Below are positions 42,445-52,087 of a DNA stretch of 64,000 bases, one piece after another. The notes beneath the pieces are model-generated. The model was not told the origin of the DNA, made no database searches, and saw only the letters and a list, made by a program, of their open reading frames with translations. The stretch is from positions 248,001-312,000 of the forward strand of contig JAFAFR010000014.1 in the NCBI GenBank assembly GCA_023423405.1, read 5' to 3'. This DNA comes from Bacteroidota bacterium. Lineage in GTDB: Bacteria; Bacteroidota; Bacteroidia; Chitinophagales; Chitinophagaceae. Each line of letters opens with the position of its first letter. The stretch's first letter is position 1. A program made the translations under genes and the position numbers.

Positions 42445-45400
42445 ATGATACCAAGACTGAAAAAAATCATTCTGCTCATCCCGGTATTGCTGCTCTGCAT
42501 CCTGGCCATGTCCCAGACCAATGTACTGCGCGGCAAGATCCTTGATGAAAAGGGGCTCCCGATAGTTGGGGCCTCCGTGAAGGTTAAAGGTACTACTACA
42601 GGTGTTATGACTGCCAGCGATGGCAGCTTCACCCTGCCGGTACCCGCCAATGGCGCGCTGGAAATCTCTGCTGTCGGCTATCGCCAGCAGGAACTGGCGC
42701 TTTCCGGACAAACCGAGATCAATATTTCCCTCAGCCAGTTCAATGCGCAACTGGAAGAAGTGGTAGTTACGGCCCTCGGTGTGAAACGAGAAAAACGCAA
42801 CCTGACCTACAGCACGCAGGAAGTGAAAGGCGATGACCTGCTGCGTACCAAAGAACCCAACGTGGTGAACGCCCTGGCCGGTAAAGTGGCCGGTATGCAG
42901 ATCACCAGTTCCTCCGGTACACCCGGCGCTTCTTCCCGTATGGTGATCAGGGGCAACACCTCTATCTACGGCGACAACCAGGCGCTGATTGTGGTGGACG
43001 GCGTGCCCATCAACAACGATGAAACCGGTAAGCTCTACAATGGACCGGGCACCAACCGCCTGAGCGATATCGATCCGGCCACCATTGAATCGGTGAACGT
43101 GCTGAAGGGAGCTGCCGCCACTGCCCTCTACGGTTCTTCCGGCGCCCGCGGCGTGGTGATGATCACCACCAAGGCCGGCAGCCAGAACCGCAAACCCACG
43201 CTCACTTTCTCGCAGGACCTTTCTTTTGAAAAACCCCTGGTGCCAGAAGTTCAAACCACGTACGGACTGGGCGATCGCGGTGTTTATTTCAATGGCGAAG
43301 ACCAGAAGACCAGCGCCGTATGGGGTCCGCGCATGGACACCCTCCGGGTCAACGGCCAGCCCGCTCCCTTTTATGACCAGATGGACCTCTTCTTCCGCAC
43401 TGGTGTTACTTCCAACAGTTCGGTAAGCGTGAACGGCGGCGGCGCCAATTCTTCCTACTTCATGTCCTATTCTTATTTCGATCAGAAAGGCACGGTTCCC
43501 AAGAGCGATTACCAGCGCCACTCACTCTTCACTAAATTTACCAACCGCATTACTGATAAGCTGACCGCCACCGTGCAGGTGACCTACGCCGGATCGGAAA
43601 GCAACCGCCCGCCCGAAGGCTATGTGCTGGAAAGCCCGGTGTGGACTGTTTATACGGCGCCTGTTTCCTGGAATCCGCTTCCGTACAATACAGAAGACGG
43701 CGGCCAGCGTGTGTTCCGTTTTTCGCGCAACAATCCTTACTGGGTGCTCGATCACATCAATACCAACGCGCGGGTGAACCGCGTCATCCCGGTACTGACC
43801 TTCAACTACAATCCCACCGACTGGCTCACCATTACGGAAAGGTTCGGGGCCGACGTCTATTCCGAGCAGGCCAAATATTACGAAGCGCCCAGCGGCGAGC
43901 TCGCTACCACCGGTCATATCATCGACCGCAATTACAATTTCCGCCAGTTCAACAACGATCTCATTGTAACTGCGCATAAGGATTTCGGTAAGTTCAATAC
44001 CAATGTTATACTGGGTAGTAATATTTACTCCAATTATTCCCAAACCTACCAGGGCGACGGCCGGGGCACTACCATCGATGATTTCCAGAATATGAGCAGC
44101 GCCTCCAGCATTACCTATTCCGAAAACCACTATCTCACGCGCAAGGTGGGCTTTTATGCGCAGGCCAATGTGGAATACAACCGTTTCCTCAACCTCTCGC
44201 TGACCGGCCGTTACGACGGAAGTTCCGTGCTGTCCAAGGACAATTCGTTCTATCCCTATGGCTCGGCAGCGGTGGCTTTTGTGTTCTCTGAATTCCTGGG
44301 AGAGGGCGCACGCAGTTGGGTGGACCTGGCGAAGATCCGCGCCTCCGTGGCTACCGTGGGAAATGACGCCGTTGGCGCCTACGCCCTGCTGACGCCCTAT
44401 GAAAATGCGACCAGTGGAACCATTGTCTTTCCCTACCAGGGCCAGGCAGGCTTCCTGCTAAGTCCTATGCTGGGTAATCCCAACCTGAAAAACGAAAGGC
44501 TGAACGAATACGAACTTGGTTTTGAAGGCCGCTTCTTCAAAAACCGCCTGGGCGTGGAAGTGAGCTACTTCGACAAAAAATCCATCTACGGACTCATTCC
44601 CGGTGTAGCCGTCAGCGCCGCTTCGGGCTACTCTTCCACCACCGTCAATTCTGCAAAAATGCAGAACAAGGGATGGGAAGTGCTGATCAACGCCACGCCC
44701 GTACGATCCGGTAAATTCAGTTGGGACCTGGCCCTGAACTACAGCCGCATCCGCAACAAAGTATTGGCCATCAACGATGATCCCAACAACCCGCTCAACC
44801 AGCTTGGCAACGGGTTTACACAGGTGATCGTTGGACAGCCCTATGGCGTAAAATGGGGCGGCACTTATGCCCGCACGCCCGATGGCCGCCTGCTGATCGA
44901 CGATACCGGGCTGCCCATCCGCGGCGACGACGGCATCATCGGCAACATCACTCCCGACTGGATGGCCGGCCTGAACAATAATTTCCGCTACGGCCCCTTC
45001 AGCCTCAGCTTTTTCTTCGACCTGAAAATGGGCGGCGACATTGAAAACAACGTCGACGGCTACGGTTATTTCTACGGTACGCCCAAAGTGACCGAAGACC
45101 GGGGGGAAAGAATTGTGCCGGGCGTAAAAGAATCCGATGGCAAAGAAAACGACATCGTGGTACAGGGACAGGATTACTGGCGTCGCCTGAACGCCATCAC
45201 CGAAGCGGTGATCCAGGACGGCACCTATCTGAAGCTGCGCAACGTGACCATCGGTTACGACATCCCGAAGAAAATACTGGGCAACACCTGGGTGAAAGGC
45301 GCCAGCTTTTCTGTAACGGGCAGAAACCTTTGGATCTATTCGCCGCATTTTACCGGTGCTGATCCGGAAGTGAGTTCCTTTGGCTCCGACAACGGATCAC

Positions 45401-45468
45401 AGGGCCTCTATTCCTTCTCTACGCCCACTTCCCGGTCCATCAATTTCTCTCTGAAGGTTTCATTTTAA
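42445..45468 (+). CDS. SusC/RagA-family TonB-linked outer-membrane transporter
   Basis: A 1007-residue TonB-dependent importer. A signal peptide (about 1-24) is followed by a carboxypeptidase-like regulatory domain (VLRGKILDEKGLPIVGASVKVKG, about 28-105). The plug comes next (EEVVVTALGVKREKRN to about 235), and then a 22-strand barrel ending in the typical terminal Phe (INFSLKVSF). It lacks an STN domain, so sigma/anti-sigma signalling is not expected. With the adjacent SusD it should take up a ligand across the outer membrane. The peptidases and hydroxyproline enzymes downstream point to hydroxyproline-containing peptides (inference). Confidence 0.94.
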   Translation: MIPRLKKIILLIPVLLLCILAMSQTNVLRGKILDEKGLPIVGASVKVKGTTTGVMTASDGSFTLPVPANGALEISAVGYRQQELALSGQTEINISLSQFNAQLEEVVVTALGVKREKRNLTYSTQEVKGDDLLRTKEPNVVNALAGKVAGMQITSSSGTPGASSRMVIRGNTSIYGDNQALIVVDGVPINNDETGKLYNGPGTNRLSDIDPATIESVNVLKGAAATALYGSSGARGVVMITTKAGSQNRKPTLTFSQDLSFEKPLVPEVQTTYGLGDRGVYFNGEDQKTSAVWGPRMDTLRVNGQPAPFYDQMDLFFRTGVTSNSSVSVNGGGANSSYFMSYSYFDQKGTVPKSDYQRHSLFTKFTNRITDKLTATVQVTYAGSESNRPPEGYVLESPVWTVYTAPVSWNPLPYNTEDGGQRVFRFSRNNPYWVLDHINTNARVNRVIPVLTFNYNPTDWLTITERFGADVYSEQAKYYEAPSGELATTGHIIDRNYNFRQFNNDLIVTAHKDFGKFNTNVILGSNIYSNYSQTYQGDGRGTTIDDFQNMSSASSITYSENHYLTRKVGFYAQANVEYNRFLNLSLTGRYDGSSVLSKDNSFYPYGSAAVAFVFSEFLGEGARSWVDLAKIRASVATVGNDAVGAYALLTPYENATSGTIVFPYQGQAGFLLSPMLGNPNLKNERLNEYELGFEGRFFKNRLGVEVSYFDKKSIYGLIPGVAVSAASGYSSTTVNSAKMQNKGWEVLINATPVRSGKFSWDLALNYSRIRNKVLAINDDPNNPLNQLGNGFTQVIVGQPYGVKWGGTYARTPDGRLLIDDTGLPIRGDDGIIGNITPDWMAGLNNNFRYGPFSLSFFFDLKMGGDIENNVDGYGYFYGTPKVTEDRGERIVPGVKESDGKENDIVVQGQDYWRRLNAITEAVIQDGTYLKLRNVTIGYDIPKKILGNTWVKGASFSVTGRNLWIYSPHFTGADPEVSSFGSDNGSQGLYSFSTPTSRSINFSLKVSF

Positions 45469-45486
45469 TCCATTTAATCGGCAATC

Positions 45487-46878
45487 ATGAAAAAACAACT
45501 CTTCATATTCGGTGCGGGACTGCTGCTGCTTTCGGGCTGTAAGAAATTCATTGACGTGAACAATGATCCCAACCGTCCCATTACCGTAAAAGAATCACTC
45601 ATTCTCCCGGCCACCCAAACCATTGTATCGCATAATATTTATGGTGGATTGGGCGCCATCTTTGCACAGCACTTCACACAAAGCGTTGCACTCAACCAGC
45701 CCGTTCCCAATACGGGCACCTACCAGGTAGTGCCTTCAGAAATGAACGACGACTGGTACTATTCTTATACGAGGTCGATGAACAACCTCAAGATTATGAT
45801 CGAACAGGCGGAAACCAACGGAAACAGCGCCTATGCCGGCGTAGGAAAAATTCTTTTTGCCTATACGCTGGCCAATGCGGCCGATTTTTGGGGCGATGTT
45901 CCTTTTACAGAAGCACTGAAAGGCGCCGATAATTTTGTGCCGCCTTACGATGCCCAGTCGACCGTTTACGATGGCGTTCAGAATTTTCTCGACAACGGCA
46001 TTGCCGATCTGGATGCCGATTCTGAGCGGACGCCCAGCTCCGACGACTTTTTCTACAATGGCGACCTCGACAAATGGAAAAAACTCGCCTACACCCTGAA
46101 GGCGCGTTACTATATGCACCTGACCAAGGCGCCGGGCCATACTGCCGCACAGCAGGCTTCCCTCGCGTTGTCTGCACTCGCCCAGGGTTTCAGTTCCACC
46201 GACGACGATTTCAAATTTCCCTACACCGGTGCTGCCGGACAGGAGAACCCCTGGTATCTTACCTTCCTGCCTGGTTCCACCCTGGTGCTGTCGGCCCGCT
46301 TCGTGGATGGCCTGAAGGATAAGAACGATCCGCGACTGCCCCTGCTCGTAGCACCTGCGCAGTCCGACGGACAATACCGCGGCCGCAATATTGGTGACCC
46401 CAATGTGGGCAGCCTGGAGGACTATTCCATCGCCACCGGTCTGTATGCAAATGCCGACTCGTACAATTACATCGTTACTTATTCCGAAGCGCTTTTCCTG
46501 AAAGCAGAAGCTACCCTCATCCAGAGTGGCGCTGCGGCTGCCGAACCCATTTACCAGCAGGCCGTCCTGAGCAGCATGAACAAGCTCGGGCTGTCTTCGG
46601 GTGCTGCTTCCGTGCAGGCCTATCTCGCTGCAAGGGGAACACTTACGGCCGACAATGCCCTGCAGCGTATCATGGAAGAGAAATCCCTCGGCAATTTCCT
46701 CAACATGGAAAACTGGGTCGACTGGCGCCGTACCGGATTCCCGGCACTGGCCAAGGTTCCCAATGCGATTTCGGATATCCCTCGCCGTATGTTGTACCCG
46801 GCATCTGAACTTATTTCCAACCCCCAGCCCCAGCAGTCGGCTAAAATGACCGATCGCCTGTGGTGGGATGGCCAATAA
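45487..46878 (+). CDS. SusD/RagB-like surface lipoprotein
   Basis: The 463-residue lid protein of the SusCD pair. The leader ends LLLLSGCKKF, a clear lipobox, and is followed by the typical VNNDPNRPITVKESLILP start of the SusD-like_2 family. Helical TPR-like parts include FAYTLANAADFWGDVPFTEAL, KWKKLAYTLKARYYMHL and FLKAEATLIQSG. It starts 18 bases after susC and ends 27 bases before a strong terminator. Confidence 0.93.
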   Translation: MKKQLFIFGAGLLLLSGCKKFIDVNNDPNRPITVKESLILPATQTIVSHNIYGGLGAIFAQHFTQSVALNQPVPNTGTYQVVPSEMNDDWYYSYTRSMNNLKIMIEQAETNGNSAYAGVGKILFAYTLANAADFWGDVPFTEALKGADNFVPPYDAQSTVYDGVQNFLDNGIADLDADSERTPSSDDFFYNGDLDKWKKLAYTLKARYYMHLTKAPGHTAAQQASLALSALAQGFSSTDDDFKFPYTGAAGQENPWYLTFLPGSTLVLSARFVDGLKDKNDPRLPLLVAPAQSDGQYRGRNIGDPNVGSLEDYSIATGLYANADSYNYIVTYSEALFLKAEATLIQSGAAAAEPIYQQAVLSSMNKLGLSSGAASVQAYLAARGTLTADNALQRIMEEKSLGNFLNMENWVDWRRTGFPALAKVPNAISDIPRRMLYPASELISNPQPQQSAKMTDRLWWDGQ

Positions 46879-46905
46879 TTGTTTCTCGTTAGTTTTGGTT
46901 ATCAG

Positions 46906-46933
46906 CGACCCACCCCAAGGGTGGGTCGTTTTT
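46906..46933 (+). terminator. Strong terminator between susD and the peptidase genes
   Basis: A perfect 10-base stem, CGACCCACCC and GGGTGGGTCG, with a 3-base loop is followed by TTTTT. It separates susCD from the downstream DUF885 gene, which starts at 46961. Partial read-through would give high susCD and lower peptidase levels. Confidence 0.88.
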
Positions 46934-46960
46934 CTGAACCCGCTCCGCAAAATCCTCCGC

Positions 46961-48709
46961 ATGATAGATTTCATCAACGTCCGCCTCCGCCGCACCCTGC
47001 TCCTGGTAAGCCTGGTGGGCCTTCCCGTCCTGGCTAACTGCCAGGCAAACACGAAAAAAGAAATTGATAAGCAGGCCAGTGAACTCACCAACCTGCTCAT
47101 CCAATACCAGGCCGACAAAGGAAGCCTCGACCGTTTCTATTTTCTGGAATCTTCTGCCGAAAGGATCCGGCGCATGAAGGAATTCACGGCCAGCTATCAA
47201 CGAAAGCTCGATGGCTTCCGGTACGGTTCGCTCAGTCTGCCCGGCAAAGTGGATTATACGTTGTTGAAACGCGACCTGGAAGAAGCCGCGGGTCAACTGG
47301 CCACCGATGAAAAAAATGCCGCCACCGCTTTGAAGCAATTGCCTTTTGCACCGCAGGTATTTGCTATCGAAAAATCGCGGCGCAGGGGCGCCGTGCCTCC
47401 TTCCGCGGAGCTTGCAAAAAACATGAACGCCTGGTCGGGCGAGTTGGCCACAACCCTTAAGAACCTGGAGAAAGGTACAGCGCCCGACCTGGAAACCGCT
47501 TTCGCTGCCGAATGGATGGCGAGGGACCTGAAAACTGCACTGAAATCTGTAGACGAATTCTACAACGGCTACGATCCTTCCTATACCTGGTGGATGGAAA
47601 AACCATATCGTAAAATGGACAGCCTGCTGGATCGCTACATCAGCCAGATGCCCGAGAAAGCCCGCAAACAGGCGGCCGTTTCCGACGGCAGCGGCATCGC
47701 CGGTAAACCCATTGGCAGGGAAGAACTGATCCGCCAGCTCAAACTCGAATTCATTCCCTATACGCCCGAGGAACTGGTAAGCATAGCCGAAAAAGAATTC
47801 GCCTGGTGTGATGCCGAAATGCTCAAAGCCAGCCGCGATATGGGTTTTGGCGACGACTGGAAAAAGGCCATGGAAAAAGTGAAGAACACCTATGTGCCCG
47901 AAGGCAAACAGCCGGAGATGATCATGGACCTCTACAACCAGAGCATCGACTTCCTGAAGAAAAACGATATGATCACCATTCCGCCGATTGCAGAAGAAAC
48001 CTGGCGCATGATCATGATGACGCCCAAACGGCAACTGGTGAATCCCTTCTTCACGGGCGGCGAAGTGCTAAGCATTTCTTATCCTACCAATACCATGGAA
48101 GAAGAAGACAAGCTCATGAGCATGCGCGGTAACAACCCGCATTTTTCCCGCGCCACGGTGCACCACGAACTGATCGCCGGTCACCACCTGCAGGGCTTCA
48201 GCAACCGCCGCAACCACGTGTACCGCCGCTTTCAAACGCCCTTCTGGACCGAGGGCTGGGCCCTCTACTGGGAACTGCTGCTCTGGGATAAAGACTTTCC
48301 GCGTGGCCCCGAAGACCGCGTGGGCATGCTGTTCTGGCGCATGCACCGTTGCGCCCGCATCATCTTTTCTTTGAACTATCACCTGGGCAAATGGACACCA
48401 CAGCAATGCATCGATTTCCTGGTAGACCGCGTAGGCCATGAACGCGCCAATGCCGAAGGAGAAGTGAGGCGATCTTTTGTGGGCGGCTACAGCCCGCTCT
48501 ATCAACTCGCTTATATGATCGGCGGCCTGCAGTTCTATGCCCTCAAAAAAGAACTGGTCGACAGTGGCAAAATGACCCTGAAGCAATACAACGATGCGGT
48601 GATGGAAGAAAACGCCATGCCGGTTGAAATGATTCGCTGCCTGCTTACCGGTAAGGCGCCCGAAGAGAAATTCACTACCAAATGGAAATTTTATCCCGGA
48701 TTGAAATGA
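46961..48709 (+). CDS. DUF885-family metallopeptidase-like protein, exported
   Basis: A 582-residue protein of normal length for DUF885, with a signal peptide (RRTLLLVSLVGLPVLANCQ) whose LANC could be a lipobox. The zinc-site motif is VHHELIAGHHLQGF and the downstream TEGWALYWE supplies the Glu. The start at 46961 follows the terminator; an upstream ATG at 46868 overlaps susD and the hairpin. The final TGA overlaps the ATG of the S9 peptidase (ATGA). It is probably a periplasmic oligopeptidase trimming imported peptides. Confidence 0.85.
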   Translation: MIDFINVRLRRTLLLVSLVGLPVLANCQANTKKEIDKQASELTNLLIQYQADKGSLDRFYFLESSAERIRRMKEFTASYQRKLDGFRYGSLSLPGKVDYTLLKRDLEEAAGQLATDEKNAATALKQLPFAPQVFAIEKSRRRGAVPPSAELAKNMNAWSGELATTLKNLEKGTAPDLETAFAAEWMARDLKTALKSVDEFYNGYDPSYTWWMEKPYRKMDSLLDRYISQMPEKARKQAAVSDGSGIAGKPIGREELIRQLKLEFIPYTPEELVSIAEKEFAWCDAEMLKASRDMGFGDDWKKAMEKVKNTYVPEGKQPEMIMDLYNQSIDFLKKNDMITIPPIAEETWRMIMMTPKRQLVNPFFTGGEVLSISYPTNTMEEEDKLMSMRGNNPHFSRATVHHELIAGHHLQGFSNRRNHVYRRFQTPFWTEGWALYWELLLWDKDFPRGPEDRVGMLFWRMHRCARIIFSLNYHLGKWTPQQCIDFLVDRVGHERANAEGEVRRSFVGGYSPLYQLAYMIGGLQFYALKKELVDSGKMTLKQYNDAVMEENAMPVEMIRCLLTGKAPEEKFTTKWKFYPGLK

Positions 48710-51027
48710 AAACATACCTCATCGCCGCCGCCCTGCTGGGCGCCGCTTCCTTCGCAAATGCCCAGCAGGCGGGCAATGCTTTACCTGCTTACCAGCCCAA
48801 CAGGAACGAAGTGCTGGCGCGTTATGTCGCTGCACAGCAACTCGACAGTCTCGCGCGCAATACCGTGCTGAAAGGATCGGTGCGTCCGGTATGGTCGCCC
48901 GACGGAACAGCCTGCATTTACCAGAACCTGCTGGCCGACAGCACGGTGGAATTTATCCGCGTGGATGCCGTAAAAGCAAGTCGCACTGCGGCTTTTGACC
49001 CTGCCCTGCTGGCGGGCCTGCTGGAAAAGCAATACGGCAAAAAATTCGATGCCCGTAAACTGCCGGTGCGTATGAGCTCCTATGAGGCGGCGACCAACCG
49101 CATCGGCTTTGCCTACGAGAAAGACCGCTGGTTCTTCGATGCCGCCAAAGGAGAGATCAGCCGCAACCCGCAGCCTCCTGCCTTCCCCGATTACCGCCGC
49201 GGCAGCGGGTGGACGGCCCGGAGCCGCTGGATGAGCTTTGAAACAGACAGCCTCTCGCCCGATAAGAAATGGATCGCCAGAATAGCGAACAACAATATTC
49301 TGCTCCTCTCAAAAGACGGGAAGGAAGAAAAGCGCTTAACCATCGACGGAAGCGATTCACTCAGCTATGGTTCACTGTCATGGTCACCCGATAGCAAATA
49401 CCTCGTGGCTTATAAAATTCATGAGGTAGTCGATTCCAATATTTACTACGTGGTGAAGGCAAAACCCAATACCACCCGCGGCCAGCTTCGTTCGCAGCAT
49501 TACAAGCAGCCCGGCGACCCCTTCACCACCTACGAAATGTACCTGGTACCCATCGATGGCCGTGCGCCGGTGAAAGTGAAAACGGAGATCATCGACTTCT
49601 TCGGTGCGCCCACGCTTCACTGGAAAGCAAAGGATCCCAACAAGTTCCTCTACGAAAAAGTGGACCGCGGCCACCAGCGTTTCCGCATCATGGAAGTGGA
49701 TGCCACCAGCGGCAACACGCGTACTATCTACGATGAACAAACGAAAACCTTCATTTACGAATCGCGGCTCTATACCGCCTATCTTCCCGAAACCAACGAG
49801 ATCATCCTCAGCTCTGAAAAAGAGGGCTGGCGACAGCTCTACCTGCTCGACGCCGGCAGCGGGCAAATAAAAAACAAGATCACCACGGGCGAATGGCTGG
49901 TGCGCGAGATCGACAGCATCGATACAAAAAAACGCCAGGTCTGGTTCCGGGGCTCCGGTGAACAGTCTGGCGAAGATCCCTACCACCAGCATTTTTACCG
50001 CATCGATTTCAGTGGTAAGAACCTGGTAAGGCTGAACCCCGAAAACGGCAACCATAGCGTCAGCCTCGCGCCGGGCGGAAAATATTTCATCGACACCTGG
50101 TCCACCGTCAATACGGCGCCCATCACTGTATTGCGCCGGACCAGCGACGGCAAACAGGTGCTGGAACTGGAACGTGCCGACATCAGCCGCTACCTGGCGC
50201 TGCAAATTCCGCTCGCCGAACCCTTTCATACCAAAGGGCGGGATGGCGTCACCGATATCTGGGGTGTGGTATGCCGGCCAACGCCATTCGACCCCTCCAA
50301 AAAATACCCGGTGATCGAGAACATTTATGCCGGTCCGCAGGACGCCTTCGTGCCGAAATCCTTCCTGGGCTACGGCGAAATGCAAAGCATCGCTGCGCTG
50401 GGCTTCGTGGTGGTGCAGATAGACGGCATGGGCACCGCCAACCGCTCCAAAGCCTTCCACGATCTGTGCTGGAAAAACCTGGCCGATGCGGGCTTCGCTG
50501 ACCGCATTTTGTGGATCAAGGCGCTGGCAGAAAAATATCCCTGGGTGGACACCAGCCGCGTGGGACTCTACGGCACATCGGCAGGCGGACAGAATGCCCT
50601 CGGTGGCCTGCTTTTTCACCCGGAATTTTACAAAGCGGCTGTATCGGCCTGTGGCTGCCACGACAACCGCGTGGACAAACAGTGGTGGAACGAACAGTGG
50701 ATGGGCTATCCTATAGGGAAGCATTACGAAGAACAGTCGAATGTGACCAATGCCCACCGCCTGCATGGCGAACTGTTGCTGATTGTGGGCGACGAAGACG
50801 AGAACGTACCGCCCGAATCGACCTACCGGGTTGCGGATGCGCTGATCAAGTCCAACAAACGCTTTGATTTCCTGTGCGTTCCCGGCATGGGCCACAGCGA
50901 TGGCGGTCCCTACGGAAGAATTACCAAGCGCGATTTTTTCGTGCGCAGCTTCTTCCAGGTATTGCCGCCGAAAAGGAATGCGGATGAACTGAACAAAAGC
51001 GCCAGGCTGGCCCGGAACCAGGATTAA
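48706..51027 (+). CDS. DPP-IV-like S9B family peptidase
   Basis: A 773-residue exported serine peptidase with signal peptide ALLGAASFANAQQ. The propeller domain has SWSPDSKYLVAYKIH and PTLHWKAKDPNKFLYEKV, followed by an alpha/beta-hydrolase domain with GTSAGGQNALGG (Ser625), GDEDENVPPE (Asp) and GMGHSDGG (His). The layout matches DPP-IV-type enzymes, which remove X-Pro or X-Ala dipeptides. That specificity suits hydroxyproline- and proline-rich peptides. It is coupled to the DUF885 gene by a 4-base overlap. Confidence 0.9.
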   Translation: MKTYLIAAALLGAASFANAQQAGNALPAYQPNRNEVLARYVAAQQLDSLARNTVLKGSVRPVWSPDGTACIYQNLLADSTVEFIRVDAVKASRTAAFDPALLAGLLEKQYGKKFDARKLPVRMSSYEAATNRIGFAYEKDRWFFDAAKGEISRNPQPPAFPDYRRGSGWTARSRWMSFETDSLSPDKKWIARIANNNILLLSKDGKEEKRLTIDGSDSLSYGSLSWSPDSKYLVAYKIHEVVDSNIYYVVKAKPNTTRGQLRSQHYKQPGDPFTTYEMYLVPIDGRAPVKVKTEIIDFFGAPTLHWKAKDPNKFLYEKVDRGHQRFRIMEVDATSGNTRTIYDEQTKTFIYESRLYTAYLPETNEIILSSEKEGWRQLYLLDAGSGQIKNKITTGEWLVREIDSIDTKKRQVWFRGSGEQSGEDPYHQHFYRIDFSGKNLVRLNPENGNHSVSLAPGGKYFIDTWSTVNTAPITVLRRTSDGKQVLELERADISRYLALQIPLAEPFHTKGRDGVTDIWGVVCRPTPFDPSKKYPVIENIYAGPQDAFVPKSFLGYGEMQSIAALGFVVVQIDGMGTANRSKAFHDLCWKNLADAGFADRILWIKALAEKYPWVDTSRVGLYGTSAGGQNALGGLLFHPEFYKAAVSACGCHDNRVDKQWWNEQWMGYPIGKHYEEQSNVTNAHRLHGELLLIVGDEDENVPPESTYRVADALIKSNKRFDFLCVPGMGHSDGGPYGRITKRDFFVRSFFQVLPPKRNADELNKSARLARNQD

Positions 51028-51112
51028 CAGCCGCTTTTTACCGCGAAAACGATTAGTTAAAATCTGTCAATTATCTATTAATTGCGACACAGGAAACCGC
51101 TTCGAAAAACAA

Positions 51113-51120
51113 TACTTTTG
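51113..51120 (+). promoter_or_regulatory. Putative -7 element before the catabolic genes
   Basis: TACTTTTG fits TAnnTTTG and lies 22 bases before the DapA-like ATG, in a 115-base gap. It suggests a separate promoter for the three intracellular enzymes. Confidence 0.4.
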
Positions 51121-51142
51121 CTGAAACTCAACATTACTCCTT

Positions 51143-52087
51143 ATGCCAAGCATTAACTGGAACGGGGTTTTCCCAGCGCTGCTGACGCCCTTCGACAAGA
51201 ACGATAAAGTGGATTTTGCGATGTACAAAACCAACCTTGACGCACAGATCAGTGCGGGCGTGGATGGCATCATCATCGGTGGCTCCCTGGGCGAAGCCAG
51301 CACCCTGCTGAACCAGGAAAAAAAGGACCTGCTGATCTATTCCAAAGAGCTGGTTCCTGCCGGTTTCCCGGTGCTGGTGAATATTTCCGAACAATCCACC
51401 AAAGAAGCGGTGGCCCTGGCCCAGGAAGCCGAGTCCAACGGGGCCGACGGGCTCATGCTGCTGCCGCCCATGCGCTACAAATCTTCCGACGAAGAAACCG
51501 TAGCTTTTTTCCGCGCCGTAGCTACCAACTGTTCCCTGCCCATCATGATCTATAACAACCCGGTTGATTATAAGATCGAAGTTACCCCCGATATGTTCGA
51601 GGCACTGGCCGACCTGCCCACCGTACAATCGGTGAAAGAATCCACCCGCGATACCGTGAACATAACGCGGATGATCAACCGTTTTGGTGATCGCTTCAAG
51701 ATCCTCACCGGCGTGGATCCCCTGGCCCTTGAAAGCCTGGTGCTCGGCGCCGACGGATGGGTAGCCGGACTGGTAGACGCCTTCCCCCGCGAAACCGTGG
51801 CCATCTTCAAACTGGTGAAAGCCGGCCGCATTGCGGAAGCCGTTGCCATCTACCGCTGGTTCATGCCCCTGCTGGAGCTTGATATTCATCCCAAACTGGT
51901 GCAGTACATCAAGCTGGCTGCTACCGCTACCGGTATTGGCAGCGAATACGTTCGCCAGCCCCGCCTGCCGCTCACCGGCGCAGAAAGGACCCGCGTGGAA
52001 AAGACCATCCAGGACGCCCTGGCCGTGCGCCCAGAGCTGCCCGATTACCTTCACTTAAAACCATTGGCTGATGCTGCATGGTCATAA
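51143..52087 (+). CDS. DapA-family lyase, probable 1-pyrroline-4-hydroxy-2-carboxylate deaminase
   Basis: A 314-residue TIM-barrel Schiff-base enzyme of the dihydrodipicolinate synthase superfamily. The loop GGSLGEAS replaces the DapA GTTGE. IMIYNNP carries Tyr137, and SVKESTRD carries the Schiff-base Lys165. Its place between a 4-hydroxyproline epimerase locus, an alpha-ketoglutaric-semialdehyde dehydrogenase and a D-amino-acid oxidase indicates deamination of 1-pyrroline-4-hydroxy-2-carboxylate to alpha-ketoglutaric semialdehyde, not lysine synthesis. It overlaps the aldehyde dehydrogenase gene by 17 bases. Confidence 0.88.
   Translation: MPSINWNGVFPALLTPFDKNDKVDFAMYKTNLDAQISAGVDGIIIGGSLGEASTLLNQEKKDLLIYSKELVPAGFPVLVNISEQSTKEAVALAQEAESNGADGLMLLPPMRYKSSDEETVAFFRAVATNCSLPIMIYNNPVDYKIEVTPDMFEALADLPTVQSVKESTRDTVNITRMINRFGDRFKILTGVDPLALESLVLGADGWVAGLVDAFPRETVAIFKLVKAGRIAEAVAIYRWFMPLLELDIHPKLVQYIKLAATATGIGSEYVRQPRLPLTGAERTRVEKTIQDALAVRPELPDYLHLKPLADAAWS

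Noticed and set aside
47118..50895. Long open frames on the minus strand (for example 45736-47118 and 49384-50895) opposite susD, the DUF885 gene and the DPP-IV gene
   Set aside because: The plus strand encodes complete, motif-bearing proteins there. The antisense frames have compositions rich in His, Gly and Val without motifs, as expected from shadow reading of GC-rich codons.
51143..52087. Lysine-pathway dapA
   Set aside because: The GTTGE loop is replaced by GGSLGE and all neighbours belong to hydroxyproline breakdown.
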